A program made the translations under genes and the position numbers. This document shows, in pieces, positions 1 to 6,218 of a stretch of 6,218 nt of DNA. Each line of letters begins with the position of its first letter. The first letter of the stretch is position 1. The stretch spans positions 1 to 6,218 of the forward strand of contig CALGIL010000309.1 of assembly GCA_937914895.1 (NCBI GenBank), written 5' to 3'. Source of the DNA: an uncultured Angelakisella sp. GTDB lineage: Bacteria; Bacillota; Clostridia; Oscillospirales; Ruminococcaceae. The notes beneath the pieces are model-generated. The model was given only the letters and a program-made list of their open reading frames with translations, did not search any database and was not told where the DNA came from.

Positions 1-152
1 GCCGGCGATTGAAAGTGCCGCCCCAGGCGGCAAGGCGGCCCCGACTACTCGTCGGAGCGGACAGGTGGCCTTATGTAAGGGGTACCGCAACAACACCCCG
101 TAGGGCAGAGGGAGCACATGAAGGGGCAGGCACCCCCGCCGAAGGCGTCAGC
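1..152. other. Non-coding region with clustered stem-loops downstream of hppA
   Basis: No convincing gene is visible here. The stretch contains several perfect short inverted repeats: GCCGCC/GGCGGC at 17-22 and 26-31 (3-nt loop), CCGAC/GTCGG at 41-45 and 51-55, CCTTA/TAAGG at 69-73 and 76-80, and GGGGT/ACCCC at 79-83 and 95-99. Read on the minus strand it is the 3' flank of hppA, but none of the hairpins is followed by a real T-run (the one at 17-31 is followed only by ACTTTCAATC), so I cannot name a clear terminator. The density of hairpins suggests a structured RNA or an intergenic repeat element that may continue beyond the left edge. That is inference; I recognise no known RNA family. Confidence 0.4.
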
Positions 153-2108
<1,956 letters not shown>

Positions 2109-2157
2109 CTTGAATCCATCCCCTTACCTATGATTTCAATGCAGTCGAATGTTTTGC

Positions 2158-2194
2158 GGCAAAGCCGGGGTCCCTTTGGGTAACCCCGGATGCC
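2158..2194 (-). promoter_or_regulatory. Stem-loop in the hppA 5' leader
   Basis: A perfect 7-bp inverted repeat, CCGGGGT at 2165-2171 and ACCCCGG at 2183-2189, encloses a nested CCC-TTT-GGG (2172-2180). It is extended outward by GGCA (2158-2161) and TGCC (2191-2194). It lies about 50-85 bases upstream of the hppA start codon, inside the leader predicted from the promoter at 2261-2289. No U-run follows it on the minus strand, so it does not look like a terminator. Control of mRNA stability or translation is possible but unproven, and I recognise no known riboswitch core. Confidence 0.45.
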
Positions 2195-2219
2195 CTATTC
2201 AATTTTTGTGATGATGCCT

Positions 2220-2237
2220 AAAAAAGCAGTTTGCTGC
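2220..2237 (-). terminator. Early terminator-like hairpin in the hppA leader (tentative)
   Basis: On the minus strand, GCAG and CTGC (2237-2234 and 2229-2226, 4-nt loop) are followed directly by TTTTTT (2225-2220). A longer alternative pairs the A-run opposite 2241-2249 with this T-run through a CAG/CTG core, so the structure is nearly symmetrical and could act in either direction. It would form within the first ~35 bases of an hppA transcript started near 2254. The GC stem is only 4 bp, so efficient termination is doubtful. Confidence 0.3.
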
Positions 2238-2260
2238 AGACTGTTTTTTTCCTTTTTGTT

Positions 2261-2289
2261 ATTATATCTAAAAAACGGCGGTTTGTCGA
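2261..2289 (-). promoter_or_regulatory. Sigma-A-type promoter for hppA
   Basis: Minus-strand -35 element TCGACA (2289-2284; one mismatch to TTGACA), a 17-bp spacer, and a perfect -10 element TATAAT (2266-2261). Transcription would begin near 2254, giving a leader of about 145 bases before the hppA start codon. It lies within the upstream copy of the tandem duplication and is the best promoter match in the window. Confidence 0.75.
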
Positions 2290-2428
2290 GGCTGTTTTTC
2301 CTTTTTATCCCTATGCCGGATGCCTTTCCCTTATGTCTGCTCTCCCCCGCCATTGACATTTCTTTCCGGCTTTCCACACCGTCCGCGCCTGTTTGGCCAT
2401 GGCCGGGGCAGCCGCAGGAAATTTGGGC

Positions 2429-2457
2429 TTGTGCTGCCGGCCGAATAATTATATACT
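2429..2457 (+). promoter_or_regulatory. Sigma-A-type promoter for the phosphate transporter operon
   Basis: Plus-strand -35 element TTGTGC (2429-2434), a 17-bp spacer containing the AT-rich AATAATTA, and -10 element TATACT (2452-2457). The start site would be near 2464, about 55 bases before the pit start codon. No clear PhoP-box-like direct repeat (TTAACA type) is visible around it, so phosphate-starvation control through PhoP is not supported by the sequence. Confidence 0.6.
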
Positions 2458-2519
2458 GAACAGGTACGCAGACAAGGGCGGAAATCGCCGGTCGGGCAAT
2501 GGCAAAAAGGGAGAACAAT

Positions 2520-3569
2520 ATGATCGGATTCAGCGAATTTCTTGCCGAGCTTGTGGGGAGTCCCCCGCTTCTCATCACCGTCCTCCTCACCCTGGCGGTC
2601 ATTTTGGTCAACGGGTGGACCGACGCCCCCAACGCCATTGCCACAGCCGTTTCCACCAAGGCCATCAGCCCCCGTCCGGCCATTTTGATGGCCGCCTTTT
2701 TCAACTTTCTGGGCATTTTGGTCATGACCCTGTTTAACAAGACCGTGGCCGAAACCATTTACAACATGGTGGATTTCGGCGACAACGCCCACGAGGCCCT
2801 GGTGGCCCTGTGCGCCGCTTTGGTGGCCATTGTGCTTTGGGCGGTGGCCGCCTGGCTGTTCGGCATTCCCACCAGCGAAAGCCACGCCCTTATTGCGGGC
2901 CTTACCGGTGCGGCCATTGCCATGCACGGCGGGCTGGCCGGCGTCAACGGCGGCGAGTGGGTCAAGGTGGTGTACGGGCTGGTGCTGTCCACCCTGTTGG
3001 GCTTCGGCATAGGCTTTTTGACCGTAAAGCTGGTGGAGCTGCTCTTCCGCCGTGCGGACAGACGCAGGACCACCGGCTTTTTTCAAAAGGCACAGGTGGC
3101 CGGCGCGGCGGCCATGGCCTTTATGCACGGCGCCCAGGACGGCCAGAAGTTTATGGGCGTCTTTTTGCTGGGCATGGCCCTTAGTAAGGGACAAGCCCAT
3201 GCCGCCGTCTTCGAAATCCCCTTCTGGCTCATTCTGCTCTGCTCCCTGGTCATGGGCCTGGGCACCTCCATCGGCGGCTACCGCATCATCAAGGCCGTGG
3301 GCATGGATATGGTCAAGCTGGAGACCTATCAGGGGTTTTCCGCCGACGTGGCCGGGGCGGCCTGCCTGCTCATCGCCTCCCTGACGGGGGTCCCCGTCTC
3401 CACCACCCACACCAAGACCACCGCCATTATGGGGGTGGGGGCCGCCAGGCGGCTGCGCAGCGTGGATTGGAGCGTGGTGCGGGAAATGGTGCTCACCTGG
3501 GTGCTCACCTTTCCCGGCTGCGGCCTTATCGGTTTTTTAATGGCAAAGCTTTTTGTCGCCCTGCTGTAA
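2520..3569 (+). CDS. pit: PiT-family inorganic phosphate transporter
   Basis: Membrane carrier for inorganic phosphate, driven by the proton or sodium gradient. From the ATG at 2520 the product is 349 residues. The two inverted PiT halves are visible. The first has NGWTDAPNAIAT (31-42), in the place of the PiT signature GxND-AN, and GIPTSESHALIAG (from 115). The second has MHGAQDGQK (202-210) and TGVPVSTTHTKT (289-300). Hydrophobic segments alternate with short loops, and a basic cytoplasmic stretch (FRRADRRRTTG, about 174-184) sits between the halves. An upstream in-frame ATG at 2499 exists, but AAAAAGGGAG ends 6 bases before the ATG at 2520, which decides the start. The gene is divergent from hppA and followed after 33 bases by a DUF47 gene, the standard partner. 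The HGAQD and TDAPN forms differ from E. coli PitA, but the residue pattern is otherwise intact. The coupling ion cannot be read from sequence. Confidence 0.93.
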   Translation: MIGFSEFLAELVGSPPLLITVLLTLAVILVNGWTDAPNAIATAVSTKAISPRPAILMAAFFNFLGILVMTLFNKTVAETIYNMVDFGDNAHEALVALCAALVAIVLWAVAAWLFGIPTSESHALIAGLTGAAIAMHGGLAGVNGGEWVKVVYGLVLSTLLGFGIGFLTVKLVELLFRRADRRRTTGFFQKAQVAGAAAMAFMHGAQDGQKFMGVFLLGMALSKGQAHAAVFEIPFWLILLCSLVMGLGTSIGGYRIIKAVGMDMVKLETYQGFSADVAGAACLLIASLTGVPVSTTHTKTTAIMGVGAARRLRSVDWSVVREMVLTWVLTFPGCGLIGFLMAKLFVALL

Positions 3570-3602
3570 CGCTTACCATAACCAAGGAAGGGATGTGGCG
3601 CA

Positions 3603-4223
3603 ATGGCCAAGAAGACCAGCATTTATTTTAAAGATTTCATCACCATGGCGGAATACTCCTGCCAGGCGGCGGACTACCTGCGGGAATCCCTCAGGGATTT
3701 CCGGCCCGAGACCCTGAGCCAGCGGCGAGAGGCCATGCACAAAATCGAGCACGACGCGGACCAGGTAAAGCACGAGATGATGCAGCGGCTGGTCAAGGAG
3801 TTTGTGCCCCCCATCGACCGGGAGGACATCATTCAGCTTTCCAGCGTGCTGGACGATGTCACCGATAAGATCGACGACATCCTCATCCGCATGTATATGT
3901 ACCATGTGCAGCGCCTGCGGCCCGCGGCCCTGGATTTTGCCGAGGTGATTGCAAGCTGCTGCGATGCCCTGCGGCGCGCCATGGTGGAGTTCCCCAACTT
4001 TCAGCGGTCCACCACCCTCCTCCAGGACCTGATCAACGTAAACGCCATGGAGGAGCGGGGCGACGCCCTTTACATCGACGCGGTGCGGGAGCTGTACGAG
4101 CAGGAGGAAAGCCCCATCGAGATCGTGGCCTGGAGCGAGCTGTTTGACAGGCTGGAGGACTGCTGCGACGCCTGCGAGCACGTGGCGGACACCATGGAAA
4201 TGATCGCCATGAAAAATGCCTGA
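3603..4223 (+). CDS. DUF47 / PhoU-like Pit accessory protein
   Basis: A 206-residue soluble, mostly helical protein of the DUF47 (PhoU-related) family, which typically pairs with PiT transporters and is thought to modulate phosphate uptake. Seen in the sequence: no membrane segment or signal peptide, and acidic/His-rich helices of the type that bind metals in PhoU-like bundles, such as MHKIEHDADQVKHEMMQRLV (about 46-65), the conserved PPIDREDIIQLSSVLDDVTD (from about 70), and the C-terminal LEDCCDACEHVADTMEMI. The length is normal for the family (about 200-210 residues). It starts 33 bases after pit, with AAGGAAGGG at 3584-3592 as ribosome-binding site; a nearby ATG at 3593 is out of frame. 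It is very likely co-transcribed with pit. The specific role (stabilising, gating or sensing) is inferred from context only. Confidence 0.9.
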   Translation: MAKKTSIYFKDFITMAEYSCQAADYLRESLRDFRPETLSQRREAMHKIEHDADQVKHEMMQRLVKEFVPPIDREDIIQLSSVLDDVTDKIDDILIRMYMYHVQRLRPAALDFAEVIASCCDALRRAMVEFPNFQRSTTLLQDLINVNAMEERGDALYIDAVRELYEQEESPIEIVAWSELFDRLEDCCDACEHVADTMEMIAMKNA

Positions 4224-4241
4224 GAGGGCGCGGCACGGTAC

Positions 4242-4257
4242 GGCGGCAGCGGCCGCC
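4242..4257 (+). other. GC-rich hairpin between the DUF47 and decarboxylase genes
   Basis: GGCGGC (4242-4247) and GCCGCC (4252-4257) form a perfect 6-bp stem with a 4-nt loop, followed by CATTTTGG. The T-run is only four bases, so at best this is a weak terminator. It sits in the 60-base gap between the DUF47 gene and the gamma-like gene, just before the GGAAAGGGG ribosome-binding site. It could lower read-through or shape expression between the two modules. No promoter was found in the gap, so the decarboxylase genes probably depend on read-through from the pit promoter. Confidence 0.35.
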
Positions 4258-4283
4258 CATTTTGGAAAGGGGCATGACAAACC

Positions 4284-4658
4284 ATGTATGCGGATGCGGT
4301 GTGGAACATCCTGATTCTGCTGGCGGCACTCCTGGCGGGGCTGCTTTTGCTGTTTTACCAAAGGCTGTCTTCGAAAAAAGCCGGGGGGGACGCCGCCTCG
4401 TTTGCGGTCATCGGCGCGGCGGACGGCCCCGCAGCCGGCCCGGCGGAAAGTCCTGCGGCCGCCCCGGCGGACAGCGGGCTGCCCGACGGAGCCCTGCGGC
4501 TGACCAATGTGGACGACGCCACCGCGGCCATGCTCATGGCCATTGTCAGCGAGGAATCGGGCATCCCCCCGGAGCGAATCCGGTTCCGGTCCATCCGGCA
4601 GGTGGGGGCGCTGCCCGGCAAAAGACCGGCGACATCAAGAAGAGGAACAGGCGGGTAA
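4284..4658 (+). CDS. OadG-family (gamma) subunit of a sodium-pump decarboxylase
   Basis: Small single-pass subunit of the Na+-translocating decarboxylase complex, 124 residues. Order seen: one N-terminal membrane helix (about 8-25), a short basic stretch RLSSKKAGG, a motif DAASFAVIGAADGP (36-49), a Pro/Ala-rich linker (about 50-67), and a C-terminal part NVDDATAAMLMAIVSEESG (75-93) followed by IRFRSIRQVG (99-108). The last part resembles the C-terminal segment of OadG-like proteins from Firmicutes. It starts with ATG after GGAAAGGGG (4264-4272). The stop codon lies 5 bases before the beta-subunit start, so translational coupling is likely. In the family, gamma anchors and assembles the alpha and beta subunits. 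Odd feature: the 36-49 motif copies the sodium-binding motif of the neighbouring beta subunit, nearly identical at DNA level (see repeat entries). The substrate of the complex cannot be told from this gene. Confidence 0.8.
   Translation: MYADAVWNILILLAALLAGLLLLFYQRLSSKKAGGDAASFAVIGAADGPAAGPAESPAAAPADSGLPDGALRLTNVDDATAAMLMAIVSEESGIPPERIRFRSIRQVGALPGKRPATSRRGTGG
4388..4430 (+). repeat. 43-bp repeat, copy 1, in the gamma-like gene
   Basis: Matches 5101-5143 at 40 of 43 positions, with differences at repeat positions 14, 16 and 31. Both copies are read in the same codon phase and encode DAAS-F/V-AVIGAADGP. In this gene the copy encodes residues 36-49, between the membrane helix and the Pro/Ala linker. 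Confidence 0.85.
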
Positions 4659-4663
4659 AGAAA

Positions 4664-5833
4664 ATGGAAGGTCTGATTCATGCGATATTCGGCTCGTTTT
4701 TGGCCATGACGCCCATGGGTGTTTTGAAGATGGTCATCATGTGGGCCATCGGCGGAACCCTGATTTACCTGGCAATCAAAAAGAGCATGGAGCCCTCTCT
4801 GCTGCTGCCCATGGGGTTTGGCGCCATTCTGGTCAACCTCCCCTTTTCCGGAGCCATCACCCAGCAGGTCGGCGGCATGGTGGAGGAAGGCCCGCTGTCG
4901 GTGCTGTTTGACATGGGCATTGCCAACGAGCTTTTTCCGCTGCTGCTGTTCATCGGCATTGGCGCGATGATCGATTTCGGCCCGCTGCTGGCCAACCCCA
5001 AGCTGCTGCTGTTTGGCGCGGCGGCGCAGTTTGGCATCTTTTTTACCCTGTTGGTGGCGGCGGTCATCGGGCACTTTTCTCCGGAGATGTTCAGCATGCA
5101 GGACGCCGCCTCGGTGGCGGTCATCGGCGCAGCGGACGGCCCCACCGCCATTTTTGTGGCCATTTATTACGGCACCCAATATCTGGGTGCCATCATTGTG
5201 GCCGCTTACAGCTATATGGCGCTGGTGCCCATCATCCAGCCCCCCTGCATCCGGCTGGTAACCAACAAAAAGGAGCGCCAGATCCGTATGTCCGGCGCCA
5301 AGGCGGCCGTGGTCGGCAAAAAGGTGCGGGTACTGTTCCCCATCGTCGTCACGGTGGTGGTGGGGCTGGTGGCGCCCCGCAGCGTGGGCCTGGTGGGCTT
5401 TTTGATGTTCGGCAATCTGCTGCGGGAGTGCGGCGTGCTGAACAGCCTTTCCGACACCGCCCAAAACAGTCTGGCCAACCTGATCACCATCTTTTTGGGC
5501 ATTACGGTGTCGGTCAAGATGCAGGCCGACCTGTTCCTGAATGTGGGCACCCTGCTGGTGATGGGGCTGGGCCTGATCGCCTTCATCTTTGACACCATCG
5601 GCGGCGTGCTGTTTGCAAAGTTTCTCAACCTCTTTTCCAAGGAGAAAATCAACCCCATGATTGGCGCCTGCGGCATTTCGGCCTTTCCCATGTCCGCCCG
5701 GGTGGTACATAAAATGGGGCTGGAGGAGGACAGCCAGAACTACCTGCTGATGCACGCGGCCGCCGTCAACGTGGGCGGGCAGATCGCCAGCGTCATCGCC
5801 GGCGGGCTGATTCTGAACCTGGTGCAGAAGTAG
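4664..5833 (+). CDS. Sodium ion-translocating decarboxylase beta subunit (OadB/MmdB/GcdB family)
   Basis: The ion-pumping membrane subunit of biotin-dependent decarboxylases: it releases CO2 from carboxybiotin and exports Na+. The product is 389 residues, a normal length, with about nine or more hydrophobic segments. The functional residues known from Klebsiella OadB all have counterparts at the correct spacing: Asp158 in VIGAADGPTAIF (Asp203), Tyr184 in AAYSYMALVP (Tyr229), and Asn330, Gly334, Ser339 and Arg346 in NPMIGACGISAFPMSAR (Asn373, Gly377, Ser382, Arg389). It should therefore be an active pump. The ATG at 4664 is chosen because it gives the typical N-terminus and follows AGGCGGG (4649-4655); the frame is open further upstream, but that region encodes the gamma-like protein in another frame. 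The gene lies 5 bases after gamma and before a 34-residue small subunit. No alpha subunit or biotin carrier is in the window, so the substrate (oxaloacetate, methylmalonyl-CoA, glutaconyl-CoA or other) is undetermined. Confidence 0.95.
   Translation: MEGLIHAIFGSFLAMTPMGVLKMVIMWAIGGTLIYLAIKKSMEPSLLLPMGFGAILVNLPFSGAITQQVGGMVEEGPLSVLFDMGIANELFPLLLFIGIGAMIDFGPLLANPKLLLFGAAAQFGIFFTLLVAAVIGHFSPEMFSMQDAASVAVIGAADGPTAIFVAIYYGTQYLGAIIVAAYSYMALVPIIQPPCIRLVTNKKERQIRMSGAKAAVVGKKVRVLFPIVVTVVVGLVAPRSVGLVGFLMFGNLLRECGVLNSLSDTAQNSLANLITIFLGITVSVKMQADLFLNVGTLLVMGLGLIAFIFDTIGGVLFAKFLNLFSKEKINPMIGACGISAFPMSARVVHKMGLEEDSQNYLLMHAAAVNVGGQIASVIAGGLILNLVQK
5101..5143 (+). repeat. 43-bp repeat, copy 2, in the beta-subunit gene
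   Basis: Partner of the repeat at 4388-4430 (40/43 identical, same codon phase). Here it encodes residues 147-160 of the beta subunit, including Asp158 of the conserved sodium-site motif. This is the family's ancestral position for the motif, so this copy is probably the source. Confidence 0.85.
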
Positions 5834-5872
5834 GGTCTTACGGAAAGCCATATGGCCGAAAGGAGCATGAGG

Positions 5873-5977
5873 ATGATTATCCAGGCACTGCAGATTATGC
5901 TGTTTGGCATGCTGGGCATTTTTCTGGTCATGGGGATTTTGATTGCGGCCATCAAAATCCTGAACAAGTCCAACTGA
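5873..5977 (+). CDS. OadG-related small transporter subunit (34 aa)
   Basis: A tiny single-pass membrane protein of 34 residues, beginning MIIQALQIML, with one hydrophobic helix (about residues 5-28) and a short polar, basic tail KILNKSN. Its size, composition and position directly after a decarboxylase beta subunit match the OadG-related small transporter subunits found beside such genes in Clostridia; the helix-then-basic-tail form resembles the N-terminus of a gamma subunit without its soluble part. The start at 5873 is preferred because AGGAG (5861-5865) lies 7 bases upstream. In-frame ATGs at 5867 (too close to that site) and 5852 (poor site) would add 2 or 7 residues. It follows the beta gene by 39 bases and is the last gene before the terminator. 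Its molecular role is unknown; stabilising the beta subunit or completing the membrane complex is a reasonable guess. Confidence 0.75.
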   Translation: MIIQALQIMLFGMLGIFLVMGILIAAIKILNKSN

Positions 5978-6001
5978 CCGCCTGCAAGCCGCCAGTTTGC
6001 G

Positions 6002-6053
6002 CACAAAGCGCCGCCCACGGGGACCGTGGGCGGCGCTTTGTGTTTGCTTTTCA
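6002..6053 (+). terminator. Strong intrinsic terminator after the decarboxylase genes
   Basis: A perfect 18-bp GC-rich stem, arms at 6002-6019 and 6025-6042 (CACAAAGCGCCGCC... and its complement), with a 5-nt loop (a further G-C pair is possible). It is followed by the T-rich tract TTTGCTTTTCATTC, which continues with TTTTCTT just past this interval. It lies 24 bases after the small-subunit stop codon and clearly closes the plus-strand transcription unit. Confidence 0.92.
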
Positions 6054-6218
6054 TTCTTTTCTTATGCAGGGTGTGGCCCCAAGCCCTCTTACGCCTCCGG
6101 CAGGGGGGGTTGCGCCCTGCGGGGCGGGCTGTTTTTAGTCAAGGTTATCCTTCTTTTACTCTTTGGGACCTAATCCCAAACTCCTTTACGCCTCCGGCGG
6201 GGCCCCCTTTCTGCTGGC
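6054..6218. repeat. Non-coding right edge with a short direct repeat
   Basis: No gene is visible. The 13-base sequence TTACGCCTCCGGC occurs at 6089-6101 and again at 6187-6199, each preceded by a CTC-containing pyrimidine stretch and followed by G-runs, with a 98-base offset. Between them lie an inverted repeat GCAGGG/CCCTGC (6100-6105 and 6115-6120), a GTTTTTAG tract (6130-6137), and a 7-bp hairpin TTTGGGA/TCCCAAA (6162-6168 and 6174-6180). This resembles a dispersed intergenic repeat cut off by the window end; that identity is inference. Confidence 0.45.

Larger units (their letters stand above)
2203..2301 (-). repeat. Imperfect 50-bp tandem duplication carrying the hppA promoter
   Basis: Read on the minus strand, two adjacent copies (2301-2253 and 2252-2203) align with a 50-base offset. 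Both begin GGAAAAA..ACAG, continue with a CAAAC-containing GC-rich centre, then TTTTTTAG, a hexamer, and a CAAAAA tail. In the upstream copy the hexamer is TATAAT (2266-2261); in the downstream copy it is CATCAT (2216-2211). The -35 element is TCGACA in the upstream copy but is not preserved in the downstream copy. This looks like a duplicated promoter unit of which only the upstream copy kept good promoter elements. The region is clearly AT-richer than the flanking genes. Confidence 0.6.

Noticed and set aside
2353..2358. Perfect TTGACA on the plus strand upstream of pit
   Set aside because: No acceptable -10 element lies 16-18 bases downstream; the TTGTGC/TATACT pair at 2429-2457 is far better.
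2190..2459. Plus- and minus-strand open frames across the hppA-pit intergenic region
   Set aside because: They overlap both promoters and the tandem repeat, show no family features, and are explained by the regulatory content.
2499..2519. Upstream ATG for pit at 2499
   Set aside because: The purine-rich ribosome-binding site AAAAAGGGAG lies inside this extension, 6 bases before the ATG at 2520, so the later start is preferred.
4144..4149. TTGACA inside the DUF47 gene as a possible promoter for the decarboxylase genes
   Set aside because: It encodes part of the protein and the sequence at the -10 distance is GACGCC.
4262..4663. Upstream extension of the beta-subunit frame
   Set aside because: The frame is open, but the family N-terminus begins at 4664 and this stretch encodes the gamma-like protein in another frame, which has a clear domain match.
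4355..6004. Long minus-strand open frame of about 549 codons opposite the decarboxylase genes
   Set aside because: His/Gln/Gly-rich antisense shadow of the gamma and beta genes; no ribosome-binding site or family resemblance.

Overview
The window is GC-rich (roughly 60-65% in the genes), tightly packed, and has the look of a Gram-positive anaerobe: sigma-A-type promoters, purine-rich Shine-Dalgarno sites, a potassium-dependent membrane pyrophosphatase, a PiT/DUF47 pair, and a sodium-pump decarboxylase with a tiny extra membrane subunit. Together these fit a Clostridia lineage, most likely a gut Oscillospiraceae/Ruminococcaceae-type organism. This taxonomic call is inference from gene content and base composition only.

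Layout. Positions 1-152 are non-coding with several short stem-loops. Positions 153-2108 (minus strand) encode a complete membrane-bound pyrophosphatase, HppA, whose motifs predict potassium dependence and sodium transport. Positions 2109-2519 are a divergent intergenic region. It holds a near-consensus minus-strand promoter for hppA embedded in an imperfect 50-bp tandem duplication, two hairpins in the hppA leader, and a plus-strand promoter for the phosphate transporter. From 2520 everything coding is on the plus strand: a PiT-family phosphate transporter (2520-3569), a DUF47/PhoU-like partner (3603-4223), then three subunits of a sodium ion-translocating decarboxylase: a gamma-like subunit (4284-4658), the beta subunit (4664-5833) and a 34-residue OadG-related small subunit (5873-5977). 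A strong intrinsic terminator at 6002-6042 ends the unit. The last ~165 bases are non-coding and carry a short direct repeat.

How the genes may work together (inference): HppA hydrolyses cytosolic PPi, releasing Pi and exporting Na+; the beta/gamma complex exports Na+ at the expense of a biotin-bound carboxyl group; PiT carriers take up phosphate with a cation, and DUF47 proteins are their usual partners. The locus therefore joins ion-gradient generation with phosphate handling. No carboxyltransferase (alpha) subunit or biotin carrier is present, so the pump must be completed by genes elsewhere.

The most unusual signal is a 43-bp, 40/43-identical, in-frame sequence shared by the gamma-like gene (4388-4430) and the beta gene (5101-5143). 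It places a copy of the beta subunit's sodium-site motif, VIGAADGP, in the linker of the gamma subunit. I did not find an evidently new defence or mobile system in this window.
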